Shown here piece by piece: positions 6,976 to 15,745 of a DNA stretch of 45,192 bases. Source of the stretch: Candidatus Anaerobiospirillum pullicola (lineage in GTDB: Bacteria; Pseudomonadota; Gammaproteobacteria; Enterobacterales; Succinivibrionaceae); assembly GCA_018884035.1 (NCBI GenBank), contig JAHLFE010000092.1:1-45192 (forward strand), read 5' to 3'. The position numbers were made by a program, and so were the translations under genes. Numbering within the stretch: position 1 is the first letter of the stretch; every line of letters begins with the position of its first letter. The notes under the pieces are model-generated. The model had not been told where the DNA came from and made no database searches. It was given only the letters and a program-made list of their open reading frames with translations.

Positions 6976-9900
6976 ATGTTTCGAAATAAATTAACTCCAA
7001 AACAGCAGCGTCAGCACTCCCTGTGGGGCTTGCTCTCACGCGGCCGCAAAGACGCTCACACCGTCACTGCTACAGCAAAAGCAGAGCACGGTGCTGCGTC
7101 TTCCAAGGCTAAGAGCCCAACTCGGCGCAGCATAAAGCGCCAAGCCAGCGCAGGTACAGCAGCGCCACAAGAGCGCAGCGCCAACAGCCCCCCTGATTTT
7201 ATGGCTGGTGGCAATGATGCCAGTGCACCACACCAGATGGCCGCTGCAGCGGAGAATGCCGCAGCAGCAAATGCGGCAAATTTAGCTGCCGCTCAGGGGA
7301 CGGAACCTGAGCTGCAGGCGGTCTTAGCAGGCTGGTATGACCAGTATGTAGCCTATCTGCAACAGCAGGAGCAGGAGCCCTTATTGTGGGAGCAGTATGC
7401 GACCTACATGCAGGCGGGGGCTCCGGAGATTGCCACACCTGAGGTGTATAGCGCCTATGTGCAGCAGTGGGGACAGCTGCCACCATCGCCGCTCCAATAT
7501 GGAGCTTATATCCAGTTAAGCCAGCAGTATGCGTCCTACCTCACGCAGCAAGGCCAAGAGGTTAGCACTGAGCTCTTAGCGACGGTGTTACAGCAGCAAG
7601 AGCAGTGGTATGCGTACAGGCTGCAGCAAGAGCTGCAAGGGCAACAAGGTCAGCTGGGCACCGCCTTTACAGGGGCGGGCGCTGCTACTGACGCTAGTGC
7701 TGGCGTGCAAACTTACGGTTATGACAGCGCTGCACAGTACGACACAGCGCCGGACTATGCCGCGCAAGAGTACGCGCAGCAGCAAGGCTATGCGCAGCAG
7801 GACTACTCCGAACCGCAAGGTTACACCCAGCAGCAAAGCTATACCGAGCAAGGCTACAGCGAGCAAGACTACGCTGATGAGCAGCAGGCAAAGCTGTCAG
7901 AAGTAACCGACGATGATGTGTCTGCAGAGGCACAAGAGGCAATAACTGCACAGTCACAGTCACAGCCCAAGAAGTTGCAGCGCGTGGGTAAAGCCCGCCC
8001 TGAGGATCTGACCTCTACTGAGGACAACCTCACGTTACGCCAAAAGCTGCGGCTCAAGCGCCAGCAGCATGCCTCGGAGCGTGCGGAAAAACGTGCAGCC
8101 AAGCGCAGTGCGCAGCAGGCGGCTAAAGTGAATTTTGGGGGCGATGGGCGTAAAGCTAAGGATAAGCGTACTGAGCGGCGTCGCTATCGCCGCGATGAGG
8201 AGGCTTATGACAATAAGCCCAAGGTAGTGCGCTGGCTCCTTAACAAAATAAACCAAGACCCAGGCTCGGATGACAGCGTGCTCTTAGGTGGCATTGAGGC
8301 GGGCAATGGAGCCCTGCCTGGTTATGCCTTAAGCCGCTTTCGTCTGACCATTGTGTGGTTCGTGGTTTTGTTGTCGGTGTGCTTTTTAGTGGGCCGGTTA
8401 CTGTGGATTCAGGTGCTGCATCCCGAGCGTCTCATTGCTGAGGCGGACAACCGCATTGTGCGTAACTACAGCTACGAGCCAGCGCGTGGCCTCATTACGG
8501 ATCGTAATGGCAAGATCCTCGCGCTCTCGGTGCCGGTAAAGAGCATTTTTGCGGACGCCAAGGCCATGAATGAGGGCAAGGTGATTTACGATCCCGAGCT
8601 CTTACGCAAGATTGCGACGATTCTGGACATTGAGCCGCAAGAGCTCTTTGATAAGGTCAAGAACCCTAGCCGCCGTCATGTGCGTCTGAAGCAGTATTTG
8701 CCGCTTGATAAGGCCCGTGAGTTATCCGCACTGGATGTGCCTGGCCTTATTATCAGTGACAACTACCAGCGCTACTATCCTACAGGTGAGATTAACGCGC
8801 ACTTAGTGGGCATCTTAAACGCCAATGGTGATGGCGTGTATGGGGTGGAGCAGAGCTTTAATCAGCACCTGTCGGCACAGGCTTCCAAGAAGCAAGCACG
8901 TAAGGACTTAAGTGGTCATGTCATCGAGAACATCTCGGTACTGGAAAAGGGTAAGCCAGGTGGCAATCTCGTTTTGAGTATTGACGACAGACTGCAAACT
9001 TTTGCGTATGGTGCGCTGCAGGATACGGTGATTAAGCATGAAGCGGCGGCGGGATCGTTGGTGATGATGGACGTTAAGACCGGTGAGGTCTTAGTAATGG
9101 TCAATTATCCTAGTTTTGACCCTAATGATCGCTCGGTGTTTGACTCGGAGGCGGCGCGCAATCGTGCGATTACGGATACCTTTGAGCCTGGCTCTACCAT
9201 TAAGCCGATTGTGGCTTTAGCGGCTTTAGAGACAGGTGAGGTGACGTGGACGGAGACGTTTGATACGCGGCCGTATTACGTCAACAACAAGATCATCCGT
9301 GACAGCCATAGGATGGATACGGGCACCTTACTTGATATTATCAAGCACTCGTCGAACATTGGTATGGCGCATATCTCCCAGCGCGTGGGCCCTGAGTACA
9401 TCTTGCAGATGCTGGAGCGCTTTGGCTTTGGCAGCAGCACTAATTCGGGCTTAATTGGAGAGGTTAATGGCAATATCAACAGCTCTCGCACTTTCTGGTC
9501 GGAGCTGGATAAGGCAACCTTAGGCTTTGGCTATGGCATTACGGTGACGGCGTTACAGATGGCGTCGGCGTATTCGACTATGGCCAATTATGGCGCGCGT
9601 TTACCTGTGAGCATCTTACGCACGGTGGACACACCGCATTATGCGCAGGTGGCTAATATTAATGAGATTCGCCGCATGCATACCGCGTTAGAGACCGTGG
9701 TGTCGCAAGGCTCGGGTGGTCGTGCGGCTATTGATCGCTATCGTATTGCAGGTAAGACTGGTACTGCGCACATTGTGCGTGATGGCAGTTACGTTGATGA
9801 TTACGTGTCGTCGTTTGCGGGCTTTGCGCCACTGAGTAATCCGCGTTTTGCGCTGATTGCGGTGGTGTTTTCACCACAGCAAGGTAGCTACTATGGTGGC

Positions 9901-9978
9901 GCGGTGTCGGCTCCTGTGTTTAGAGATGTGATGACTAGAGCGCTGCAGCTTTACAACATTCCACCGGATAAGGAATAA
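6976..9978 (+). CDS. ftsI: Septal peptidoglycan transpeptidase FtsI (PBP3) with giant N-terminal extension
   Basis: FtsI crosslinks septal peptidoglycan in the periplasm as partner of FtsW. The class B PBP core is clear: one membrane span at about 457-478, the RGLITDRNG pedestal motif, then the transpeptidase triad S740-T-I-K743, S792-S-N794 and K927-T-G929. Typical FtsI is near 590 residues with its span near residue 20. Here about 455 cytoplasmic residues come first: a basic Ala-rich head, a W/Y/Q-rich region (about 115-225) with recurrent QY..Y spacing, a prion-like Gln/Tyr/Ser/Gly stretch (about 248-305, for example GYAQQDYSEPQGYTQQQSY) and a Lys/Arg-rich segment (about 353-412). The frame is open throughout. 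No strong Shine-Dalgarno precedes the ATG at 6976, so an internal start is possible, but none is obvious near the membrane span. Confidence 0.95.
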   Translation: MFRNKLTPKQQRQHSLWGLLSRGRKDAHTVTATAKAEHGAASSKAKSPTRRSIKRQASAGTAAPQERSANSPPDFMAGGNDASAPHQMAAAAENAAAANAANLAAAQGTEPELQAVLAGWYDQYVAYLQQQEQEPLLWEQYATYMQAGAPEIATPEVYSAYVQQWGQLPPSPLQYGAYIQLSQQYASYLTQQGQEVSTELLATVLQQQEQWYAYRLQQELQGQQGQLGTAFTGAGAATDASAGVQTYGYDSAAQYDTAPDYAAQEYAQQQGYAQQDYSEPQGYTQQQSYTEQGYSEQDYADEQQAKLSEVTDDDVSAEAQEAITAQSQSQPKKLQRVGKARPEDLTSTEDNLTLRQKLRLKRQQHASERAEKRAAKRSAQQAAKVNFGGDGRKAKDKRTERRRYRRDEEAYDNKPKVVRWLLNKINQDPGSDDSVLLGGIEAGNGALPGYALSRFRLTIVWFVVLLSVCFLVGRLLWIQVLHPERLIAEADNRIVRNYSYEPARGLITDRNGKILALSVPVKSIFADAKAMNEGKVIYDPELLRKIATILDIEPQELFDKVKNPSRRHVRLKQYLPLDKARELSALDVPGLIISDNYQRYYPTGEINAHLVGILNANGDGVYGVEQSFNQHLSAQASKKQARKDLSGHVIENISVLEKGKPGGNLVLSIDDRLQTFAYGALQDTVIKHEAAAGSLVMMDVKTGEVLVMVNYPSFDPNDRSVFDSEAARNRAITDTFEPGSTIKPIVALAALETGEVTWTETFDTRPYYVNNKIIRDSHRMDTGTLLDIIKHSSNIGMAHISQRVGPEYILQMLERFGFGSSTNSGLIGEVNGNINSSRTFWSELDKATLGFGYGITVTALQMASAYSTMANYGARLPVSILRTVDTPHYAQVANINEIRRMHTALETVVSQGSGGRAAIDRYRIAGKTGTAHIVRDGSYVDDYVSSFAGFAPLSNPRFALIAVVFSPQQGSYYGGAVSAPVFRDVMTRALQLYNIPPDKE

Positions 9979-10440
9979 GCGCTGGTGGTGCTCTCTGCGG
10001 TGAGTGATAAAGGGCGCAAACACACCTATCTCGAGGTGAGTAGTACCGCCTACCTCTTTGGAGTAATAGCGATTGATGTCACTGCTGCGCTTATCTCGAG
10101 GTGAGTAGGTGCGCAGTTGCTGCCTCTTCGGGGTAAGTGCGATTAATGGCGCTACCGCGCCTATCTCGAGGTGATTTGGTGCACAGCCTCCTGCCTCCTC
10201 GGATTAAGGGCGATCGTAGACGCTATGCCGCAACCTTTAGGGCGTGGCCATATCTCCATCAGCAAAGATAAGCTCTTTGCCCACCTCATTGCGCTTTTTT
10301 CTCCTTAACAGGCTATGATGATTACCGCTGTCTATGCGGTTACAATAAAGCGCTGCCCATAACCTCCCTCCGTGATGCAAAAACGCAGCACCTCTTTCCA
10401 CCTATGGGCCCGCCCGCGCTTGCGCCTTTTGGAGATTTCT
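9979..10440. other. ftsI-murE spacer
   Basis: A 462-bp spacer without a supported gene. It holds three tandem repeats (listed separately) and a possible -10 box (TACAAT) at 10341. An in-frame ATG at 10372 would extend MurE into it, but the Shine-Dalgarno favours the start at 10441. Confidence 0.5.
10017..10215 (+). repeat. Tandem repeat, three units of 65-70 bp
   Basis: TATCTCGAGGTGA recurs at 10027, 10092 and 10162. Each time it is followed by a GCCT-C-TC-GG block and a GCGATT/GCGAT block. The units are imperfect. The CTCGAG-centred core resembles cores in other spacers of this cluster. Confidence 0.75.
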
Positions 10441-12984
10441 ATGATTTTTGATGGCACTTTGGCCAGTGTGTGTGACTACCTGCAAATCACACCTGCCTTT
10501 AGTGACAATGTCCGCGCTCTCATCTCGCGGATCAAAGTCACCAACATCGTCTGCGATAGCCGTAAGGTCACAAAAGGCTCCATCTTCTACGCCAAAAAAG
10601 GCTCACACTACGACCCTTTTTCCCACCTCGACGAAATCAAGGCTAAAGGCGCAGTAGCCATCCTGATCGACGCCCCAGAAGTTTTCCGCGAAGCCTCCAA
10701 TAAGGGCCTCCTTGACCCTAATCTCTCCTTAAAGTACGCCGGTATCGCCGAAGAGCCAAACATCGACGAGCAAACCCGTAAAAGAGAGTACGAGCACCGT
10801 GTCCGCGCTGGCCGTAACGTCATTCTCGATTACATCAAAGACGAGGCCGCTTCCTTACGCGACTATCAGGCTACCAGCAACTCCCCAGAGGCTAAGGCCA
10901 TTGCTGCAGTCAAGATGATGCGCCTCGTGTTGCCAGCGCATAAGAGCTTAGGTGCTTTAGCCAGTTTCATCTACGGCAATCCATCGCAGCACATGCGCGT
11001 CATTGGTATCACCGGCACCAACGGCAAGAGCACTATTGCCAGCCTGATCGCGCAAATGCTTGACGCCTGCGGCCATAAGACCGTGTTCTTTGGCACTGTC
11101 GGCTACGGCTTTATCAATGATCTGCAGCATGCCAACAACACCACCTTAGACGCCGTGACGCTGCAACAAGAGCTCGATCATTATCGTAAGCTCGGTGCAG
11201 ACTATGCCGTTATGGAAGTTTCCTCAATTGGCTTTTGTGAGGGGCGCGTCGAGGGTGTTTCCTTTTACGCTGGTGCCTTTACCAACCTCACTCGTGATCA
11301 CCTCGATTACCACAAGTCCATGGAAGATTACTTCTCTGCGAAGCTCAACTTCCTGCGACTGATACCCCAAGCACGCATCGCTATTAATCTCAACCATGAT
11401 TCCGGACGGCGCATGTCCGATAGCCTGCCAAATTGCTTTGAGGTGTTCTTAGAGCGTGAGGATACGCCAAAAAACAACCTTACCAGTGCGCTTAACCTCA
11501 AGCGCATTAAGTACCAGAGCAACGGCTTAGAGCTGTTCTTGGAGACCAGTGAAAACCACACCATGCGCACTGAGGTTAACCTCTTAGGTTACTTCAATGC
11601 CGAAAACTTTGCCGTGGCCTTGGGAGTGATGATCTCCATGGGCTATGACTACAAGCACTTAATGCGCTTGTCTCCACAGTTAAAGCCAGTCATCGGCCGC
11701 ATGGAAACCTTTACCAAGGACGGCTTCCCACGCTTAATCGTTGACTACGCCCATACTCCAGATGGTGTCGAGCAAGCCCTGCGTGCAGCGCAAAGCCACA
11801 CCTTAAACGGTGGCCGTATCTTTACGATCTTAGGCTGCGGTGGTGATCGCGATCCTGGCAAGCGCCAGATGATGGCGTTAAAGGCCTCAGTCTTCTCTGA
11901 CTACGTGGTCTTCACTGCCGACAATCCACGCTCCGAGCCTTTAAATAAGATCCTCGATGACATGATGCTGGCGGTGGATATGCCACCAGTACAGCCTGCG
12001 ATTGAGGCGCGCGAAGAGGCTGAAAGGAACGCCGACACCAAGAACAAGTCCATTGTCGAGATGGCTAAGTGCTTGACTGGGGATGAGCTCAAAGAGCGCT
12101 TGGCGCAGCGGACACGTGCTGTCAAACACTTAACCAAGCTGAAGACTACCAATGATAAGGCCTTGCTTAAGCTGCAAGAGCGTCTGCAAAAGCAGCAAGA
12201 GTTAGCCTCTAAGGGCAATGAGAAAGCAGTGCTAGAGGTGTCTTCATTAAAGCAGCAGTTGCAGCAAAAGACCAATATCAAGGCCCTCCTTGAGCAATCT
12301 GACATCAAAGCGCTGGTTGATATGGAAATCAGTGTTGACCCAGGCATGGGCGTGCCAGTGCTCTTAACGCAGGATTTTGCGCTTAGTGAGGACTTTGAGG
12401 CGGCGCGTCAGGAGCAGGATCAGTTCCTCGTTAACACCGCGCCACATGGTAATTACTACCATATCCACCCAGCCTTAGTGGGCTTACCACTGGGCCTGCC
12501 ACAGCTGACGCAAAATCAGCGCAATGTGGTTGTGATTGCTGACCGCTATCAAGCTATTCGCTTTGCTTTTGAGCACGCGAAGAAGAACGATTGTGTGGTG
12601 ATCGCAGGTAAGGGCCATGAGGATTACCAGATCTTTGCCCACTGCACCACGCATTTTTCCGATCGTGAGGTGTGCTGCGAGCTCTTAGGACTGCCTGCGC
12701 CTAAAGGTGTAACTCGCCCTGAGGATACGAGTGCGAAGCCTGTCCACACTCCTGAGACCCCAGAGGATCAGGAGACGGCGGCTGCGGCTGAAGAGGCTGC
12801 CACGGCGGCCGCTGCTGATGCTGACGCTATGGCTATGGTGGCAGCAAACACCAAAAGCGCTAAGAGTGCGGAGGGCAAGGCCAAGACGACGCGCACGCGC
12901 AAGCGCAAGGAGCCTACTGCTGCAGCGGAAACGGGTGAGAGCAAGCCACGCAAGACCAGCACCCGCAAGCGTAAGGAAGAGTAG
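10441..12984 (+). CDS. murE: UDP-MurNAc-tripeptide synthetase MurE with coiled-coil insertion and basic tail
   Basis: MurE adds meso-diaminopimelate to UDP-MurNAc-L-Ala-D-Glu in the cytoplasm using ATP. The start at 10441 is fixed by GGAG six bases upstream. The ATP loop GITGTNGKST is at about 189-198, the DAP-selecting DNPR at 494-497, and the closing AGKGHEDYQ at 722-730. At 847 residues it is far longer than the usual ~495. The excess comes from three places: about 60 residues near 98-155 in the N-terminal domain; a charged, probably coiled-coil insertion between DNPRSEP (500) and DRYQAI (701), with Leu/Gln/Lys heptad-like runs at about 555-625; and a C-terminal tail (about 765-847) that is Ala-rich then Arg/Lys/Thr-rich. 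Catalytic motifs are intact, so the enzyme should work and the additions probably have a separate role. Confidence 0.95.
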   Translation: MIFDGTLASVCDYLQITPAFSDNVRALISRIKVTNIVCDSRKVTKGSIFYAKKGSHYDPFSHLDEIKAKGAVAILIDAPEVFREASNKGLLDPNLSLKYAGIAEEPNIDEQTRKREYEHRVRAGRNVILDYIKDEAASLRDYQATSNSPEAKAIAAVKMMRLVLPAHKSLGALASFIYGNPSQHMRVIGITGTNGKSTIASLIAQMLDACGHKTVFFGTVGYGFINDLQHANNTTLDAVTLQQELDHYRKLGADYAVMEVSSIGFCEGRVEGVSFYAGAFTNLTRDHLDYHKSMEDYFSAKLNFLRLIPQARIAINLNHDSGRRMSDSLPNCFEVFLEREDTPKNNLTSALNLKRIKYQSNGLELFLETSENHTMRTEVNLLGYFNAENFAVALGVMISMGYDYKHLMRLSPQLKPVIGRMETFTKDGFPRLIVDYAHTPDGVEQALRAAQSHTLNGGRIFTILGCGGDRDPGKRQMMALKASVFSDYVVFTADNPRSEPLNKILDDMMLAVDMPPVQPAIEAREEAERNADTKNKSIVEMAKCLTGDELKERLAQRTRAVKHLTKLKTTNDKALLKLQERLQKQQELASKGNEKAVLEVSSLKQQLQQKTNIKALLEQSDIKALVDMEISVDPGMGVPVLLTQDFALSEDFEAARQEQDQFLVNTAPHGNYYHIHPALVGLPLGLPQLTQNQRNVVVIADRYQAIRFAFEHAKKNDCVVIAGKGHEDYQIFAHCTTHFSDREVCCELLGLPAPKGVTRPEDTSAKPVHTPETPEDQETAAAAEEAATAAAADADAMAMVAANTKSAKSAEGKAKTTRTRKRKEPTAAAETGESKPRKTSTRKRKEE

Positions 12985-13292
12985 GCAGTAGCGCTTGAGG
13001 TAAGGAGTGAGTGACTTAAGAGATGACGGTATTTTAGCCATCATGTGTACCCATCATTGAGATAGGTTCAGGCTCGGCTGCACCACCTAACCATCTCGAG
13101 GTAGGAGAGGTTAACATTACGCAACCTTGCGGCTGTCACTTATTAGATTACTGATTCCTAACCTTACAGCTTATCCATGGGCCTCACTCTACAACACGTA
13201 GGGTGGGGCTTTGTTCTTATTTACCCCCAGCGGACACCACAAATAAAAGTCAGAATCTCTGACCCCTTTAGTGTAGTGGTGCAACCTTAGTC
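12985..13292. other. murE-murF spacer
   Basis: A 308-bp spacer made mostly of one copy of the nested-palindrome element (listed separately). A small hairpin GTCAGA-atct-CTGAC follows around 13248-13262. No gene seen. Confidence 0.5.
13001..13160 (-). repeat. MITE-like nested palindrome, copy A (inverted)
   Basis: About 160 bp bounded by imperfect inverted repeats. The left arm TAAGGAGTGAGTGACTTAAG...GACGG pairs with the right arm CTGTCACTTATTAGATTACT...TTCCT. An inner inverted repeat (CCCATCATTGAGAT against ACCATCTCGAGGT) sits inside. Its core, read on the minus strand (GCCGAGCCTGAACCTATCTC), matches the plus-strand core of copies B and C, so this copy is flipped relative to them. Confidence 0.7.
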
Positions 13293-14840
13293 ATGATTGC
13301 ATTTACTCTGGCACAATTAGCTGCTTTTGCCCCATGTGAAGTGCTCGCAGGCAACGCAGTCAAGCTCTCTGTAGAGCAAGTTACGATTACGCACGTCTCC
13401 ACCTCCTCTCAGGAAATCGGAGAAAACTGTCTCTTTATTCCTTTAAAGGGCGAGCGCTTTGATGCGCATAAGTTTATTACCGACGCCCTCTCTCGTGGTG
13501 CGGTAGCCTGTGCCACGCATTTAAGTGAGGAGGAGATTCTCGCGCTACTGAGCCCTGAGGAGCAGGAGCGTTACCACCAGTGGCGTGAGCAGGCGTACTT
13601 ACTTAAGTGTACGGATACCTTGCGCTTACTTGGCCGTTGCGGTGAGCTGGTACGCCATAAGAGCCCTGCGCTTATTGGTGCCATTACCGGTTCTTGTGGT
13701 AAGACCTCAGCCAAGGAGATGACCGCTGCTATCTTAAGTCACTGCGGTAGTACGCTCTACACTGCGGGTAATTTCAATAATGATGTGGGTGTGCCACTGA
13801 CACTGTTACGCCTTGATGAGAAGCAGCCTTTTGCCATTATTGAGCAGGGTGCCAGCCATTTACAGGACATTGCCCGCACGGCAGAGTTTGTGGCAGCTGA
13901 TTATGCGCTGATCACCAATGTCGGTGAAGCTCATATCTTAGGCTTTGGCTCGCGTGAGGGCGTGTACAAGGGCAAGAGCGAGATTTTAGACCACCTCTTT
14001 ACGTTGCACCCTGTAGACAAGATTGAGCAATCGCCAACGGCTGCGCTGAAGCGAGAGGTGGGCTTTGGTATTGTGCCTGCGGATAGCCCATGGTGGCCGC
14101 GCTGGCAAGAGGATTATGCCGCTGCGGTGCAGCAGGGCAAGCTCTTAAGCTTTGGTGAGAGTGAGCAGGCGACCATGCAGGTGAGCCACATTGTGGAGCA
14201 GGGGGAGATGCTGTCGTTTCACCTGCACTGCCATGATGAGCGTTTTCCTTTAGATGGCGACTTTTGCTTACAGATGCTGGGACGGCATAACGCCTTAAAT
14301 GCGGCGGGTGCAGCCTTATTAAGCTTAGTAATGGGCGCTAATGCCGAGGCGGTGCAGCAGGGCTTAAATAGCTCGCAGCTTATTTCGGGGCGTCTGACGC
14401 CAGAGCATTATGGGCAGTTGACGGTGATTGATGATGCCTACAATGCTAGCTTTAATGCGGTGTTAGCGGCGGTTGATACCTTAAGCAAGCAACAGGGCGT
14501 GCGCATCTTGGTTTTAGGTGACATGGGCGAGCTAGGCGATGCTGAGATTGAGCTGCATGAGAAGGTTGGTGCTTATGCGGTAGGGAAGATTGACTGGCTG
14601 GTATGCATTGGGCCGCTGTCGCAGTATTGCGTGGAGGCGATGGGGCAGAAGGCTTGTCATTTCTTAAAGCATGAGGACTTACTAGCAGTTTTAGAGGCTC
14701 ATGTCAGCGAGTGCTTGGATGCGGGTAAGGAGGTGTGCTGCTTAGTAAAGGGCTCGCATGCGATGCACATGGAAAAGGTGGTCAGTGCGCTCCAAGAACT
14801 GGGCAAGAAGCGCTTAGCGGGCGAGGCTGAAAGCAAGTAA
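13293..14840 (+). CDS. murF: UDP-MurNAc-pentapeptide synthetase MurF
   Basis: MurF adds D-Ala-D-Ala to UDP-MurNAc-tripeptide, the last cytoplasmic precursor step. The three-domain Mur ligase plan is visible: the N-terminal substrate domain, the ATP loop TGSCGKT (132-138) followed by the NFNNDVGVPLTLL segment typical of MurF, and the C-terminal domain with DDAYNASF and LGDMGELG. It has 515 residues against about 450 in E. coli; the extra length is spread over small insertions, including one between about 245 and 275. No clear Shine-Dalgarno precedes the start at 13293. The D-Ala-D-Ala ligase gene that supplies its substrate is not in this window. Confidence 0.96.
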   Translation: MIAFTLAQLAAFAPCEVLAGNAVKLSVEQVTITHVSTSSQEIGENCLFIPLKGERFDAHKFITDALSRGAVACATHLSEEEILALLSPEEQERYHQWREQAYLLKCTDTLRLLGRCGELVRHKSPALIGAITGSCGKTSAKEMTAAILSHCGSTLYTAGNFNNDVGVPLTLLRLDEKQPFAIIEQGASHLQDIARTAEFVAADYALITNVGEAHILGFGSREGVYKGKSEILDHLFTLHPVDKIEQSPTAALKREVGFGIVPADSPWWPRWQEDYAAAVQQGKLLSFGESEQATMQVSHIVEQGEMLSFHLHCHDERFPLDGDFCLQMLGRHNALNAAGAALLSLVMGANAEAVQQGLNSSQLISGRLTPEHYGQLTVIDDAYNASFNAVLAAVDTLSKQQGVRILVLGDMGELGDAEIELHEKVGAYAVGKIDWLVCIGPLSQYCVEAMGQKACHFLKHEDLLAVLEAHVSECLDAGKEVCCLVKGSHAMHMEKVVSALQELGKKRLAGEAESK

Positions 14841-15091
14841 GAGCTCTGCAGCGTTAGCCCTTATGGTGCAGCGCAAGGTGGTCACTCAGGGAAGGGCCCT
14901 GTGGCGCTTATCTCAGGGGCGATGAGCTTGCACGCTGGCATCCCCAATCAGCACGCAAGCACACCGAATCAGTAATGAATCGCTGGGTAGCAACAGTCAG
15001 CGCTTATCGTTAACGCTGATAAACATCAGGTTTTTGCTGTGGCAGTTAGCAGCTCTGAGCGCATGATCGGTGCTGGGATTCAAGATAAGGG

Positions 15092-15364
15092 GAGTAAAGA
15101 GCGCAGCAGTGCTGCTGCCCTCAGGATGCTGCGCAAGGTGAGCCCTATGGATAGGGTGCCAGTGGCTCTTATCTCAATAGGAGCAAAGAGCGCTGCAGTG
15201 TTTCTGCCCGCAGGGTGCTGTGCAAGGATATCACTCTGGGTAAGGCGAGGCGCCATAGGCGCCTATCTAAAGTTGGTTAAGGAGCAGCTGCGTTGTACCT
15301 CATGGTGCTGTGCAGGGTGTCACTCTGAGTATGGCGCCAGCGGCGCTTATCTTTAAGTGGGTAA
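15092..15364 (+). repeat. Tandem repeat, three units of about 90 bp
   Basis: Units begin near 15092, 15181 and 15282. Each carries the succession GAG-AAAGAGCG-CAG, GGTGCTGTGCAAGG, TCACTCTGGG, GGCGCCTATCT and GGTTAAG with variations. A fourth, weaker unit lies at about 14846-14930. The closing GGCGCTTATCT core is shared with repeats in other spacers. Confidence 0.7.
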
Positions 15365-15481
15365 GCGCCTACACCGCGCCATGAGCAGCAGGCAAACTCA
15401 TCCTCTAAGGCACTGTACTTGAATGTCACGTGAAACAGAAAAAAGCTGCGACGTTCTCCCTTAAAAAATTACAGGGCAATT

Positions 15482-15512
15482 TTGTGAGCACAGCGACAAA
15501 ATCACATAGAAT
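15482..15512 (+). promoter_or_regulatory. Candidate promoter for mraY
   Basis: TTGTGA at 15482-15487 and TAGAAT at 15507-15512 are spaced by 19 bp, about 230 bp upstream of mraY. The long spacing makes it a weak prediction. Confidence 0.3.
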
Positions 15513-15745
15513 GGCGCCAGCTTTGTTGCGTGTTTATCCACAAACGGCGCACTACCACAGACAAGAACCATTGCTAACAAGATAGCTTGGCACTCTTTCG
15601 TGCTTTAACCTCTCAGCACGCGCTCTTTTGCTGCATCTTTTTAGGGCAGAGAGTTTGGCTCAGGAAAAAGCAGGAGGGCGAGAGCTGCGGTCGCAGACCC
15701 TAAAGTGAGGAGGCACTTTAGTAAGCTGTCTGAGGAGATTTAACC

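Larger units (their letters stand above)
14841..15745. other. murF-mraY spacer
   Basis: A 905-bp spacer without a supported gene. It contains the tandem repeat block at 15092-15364, a diverged related unit around 14846-14930, a hairpin (TCAGCG...CGCTGA) near 14997-15024 and a possible mraY promoter near 15482. Short open frames over the repeats look spurious. Confidence 0.5.

Noticed and set aside
10017..10215. Regular repeats as a CRISPR array
   Set aside because: The whole 65-70 bp unit is similar, with no short identical repeats alternating with unique spacers, and no cas genes are present.
12685..13044. Long antisense frames over the murE and murD tails
   Set aside because: They are mirror frames of Ala/Lys-rich coding sequence, which leaves the opposite strand open by composition.
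15039..15356. 105-codon frame in the murF-mraY spacer
   Set aside because: It runs through the ~90-bp tandem repeat and shows no domain or codon signal.
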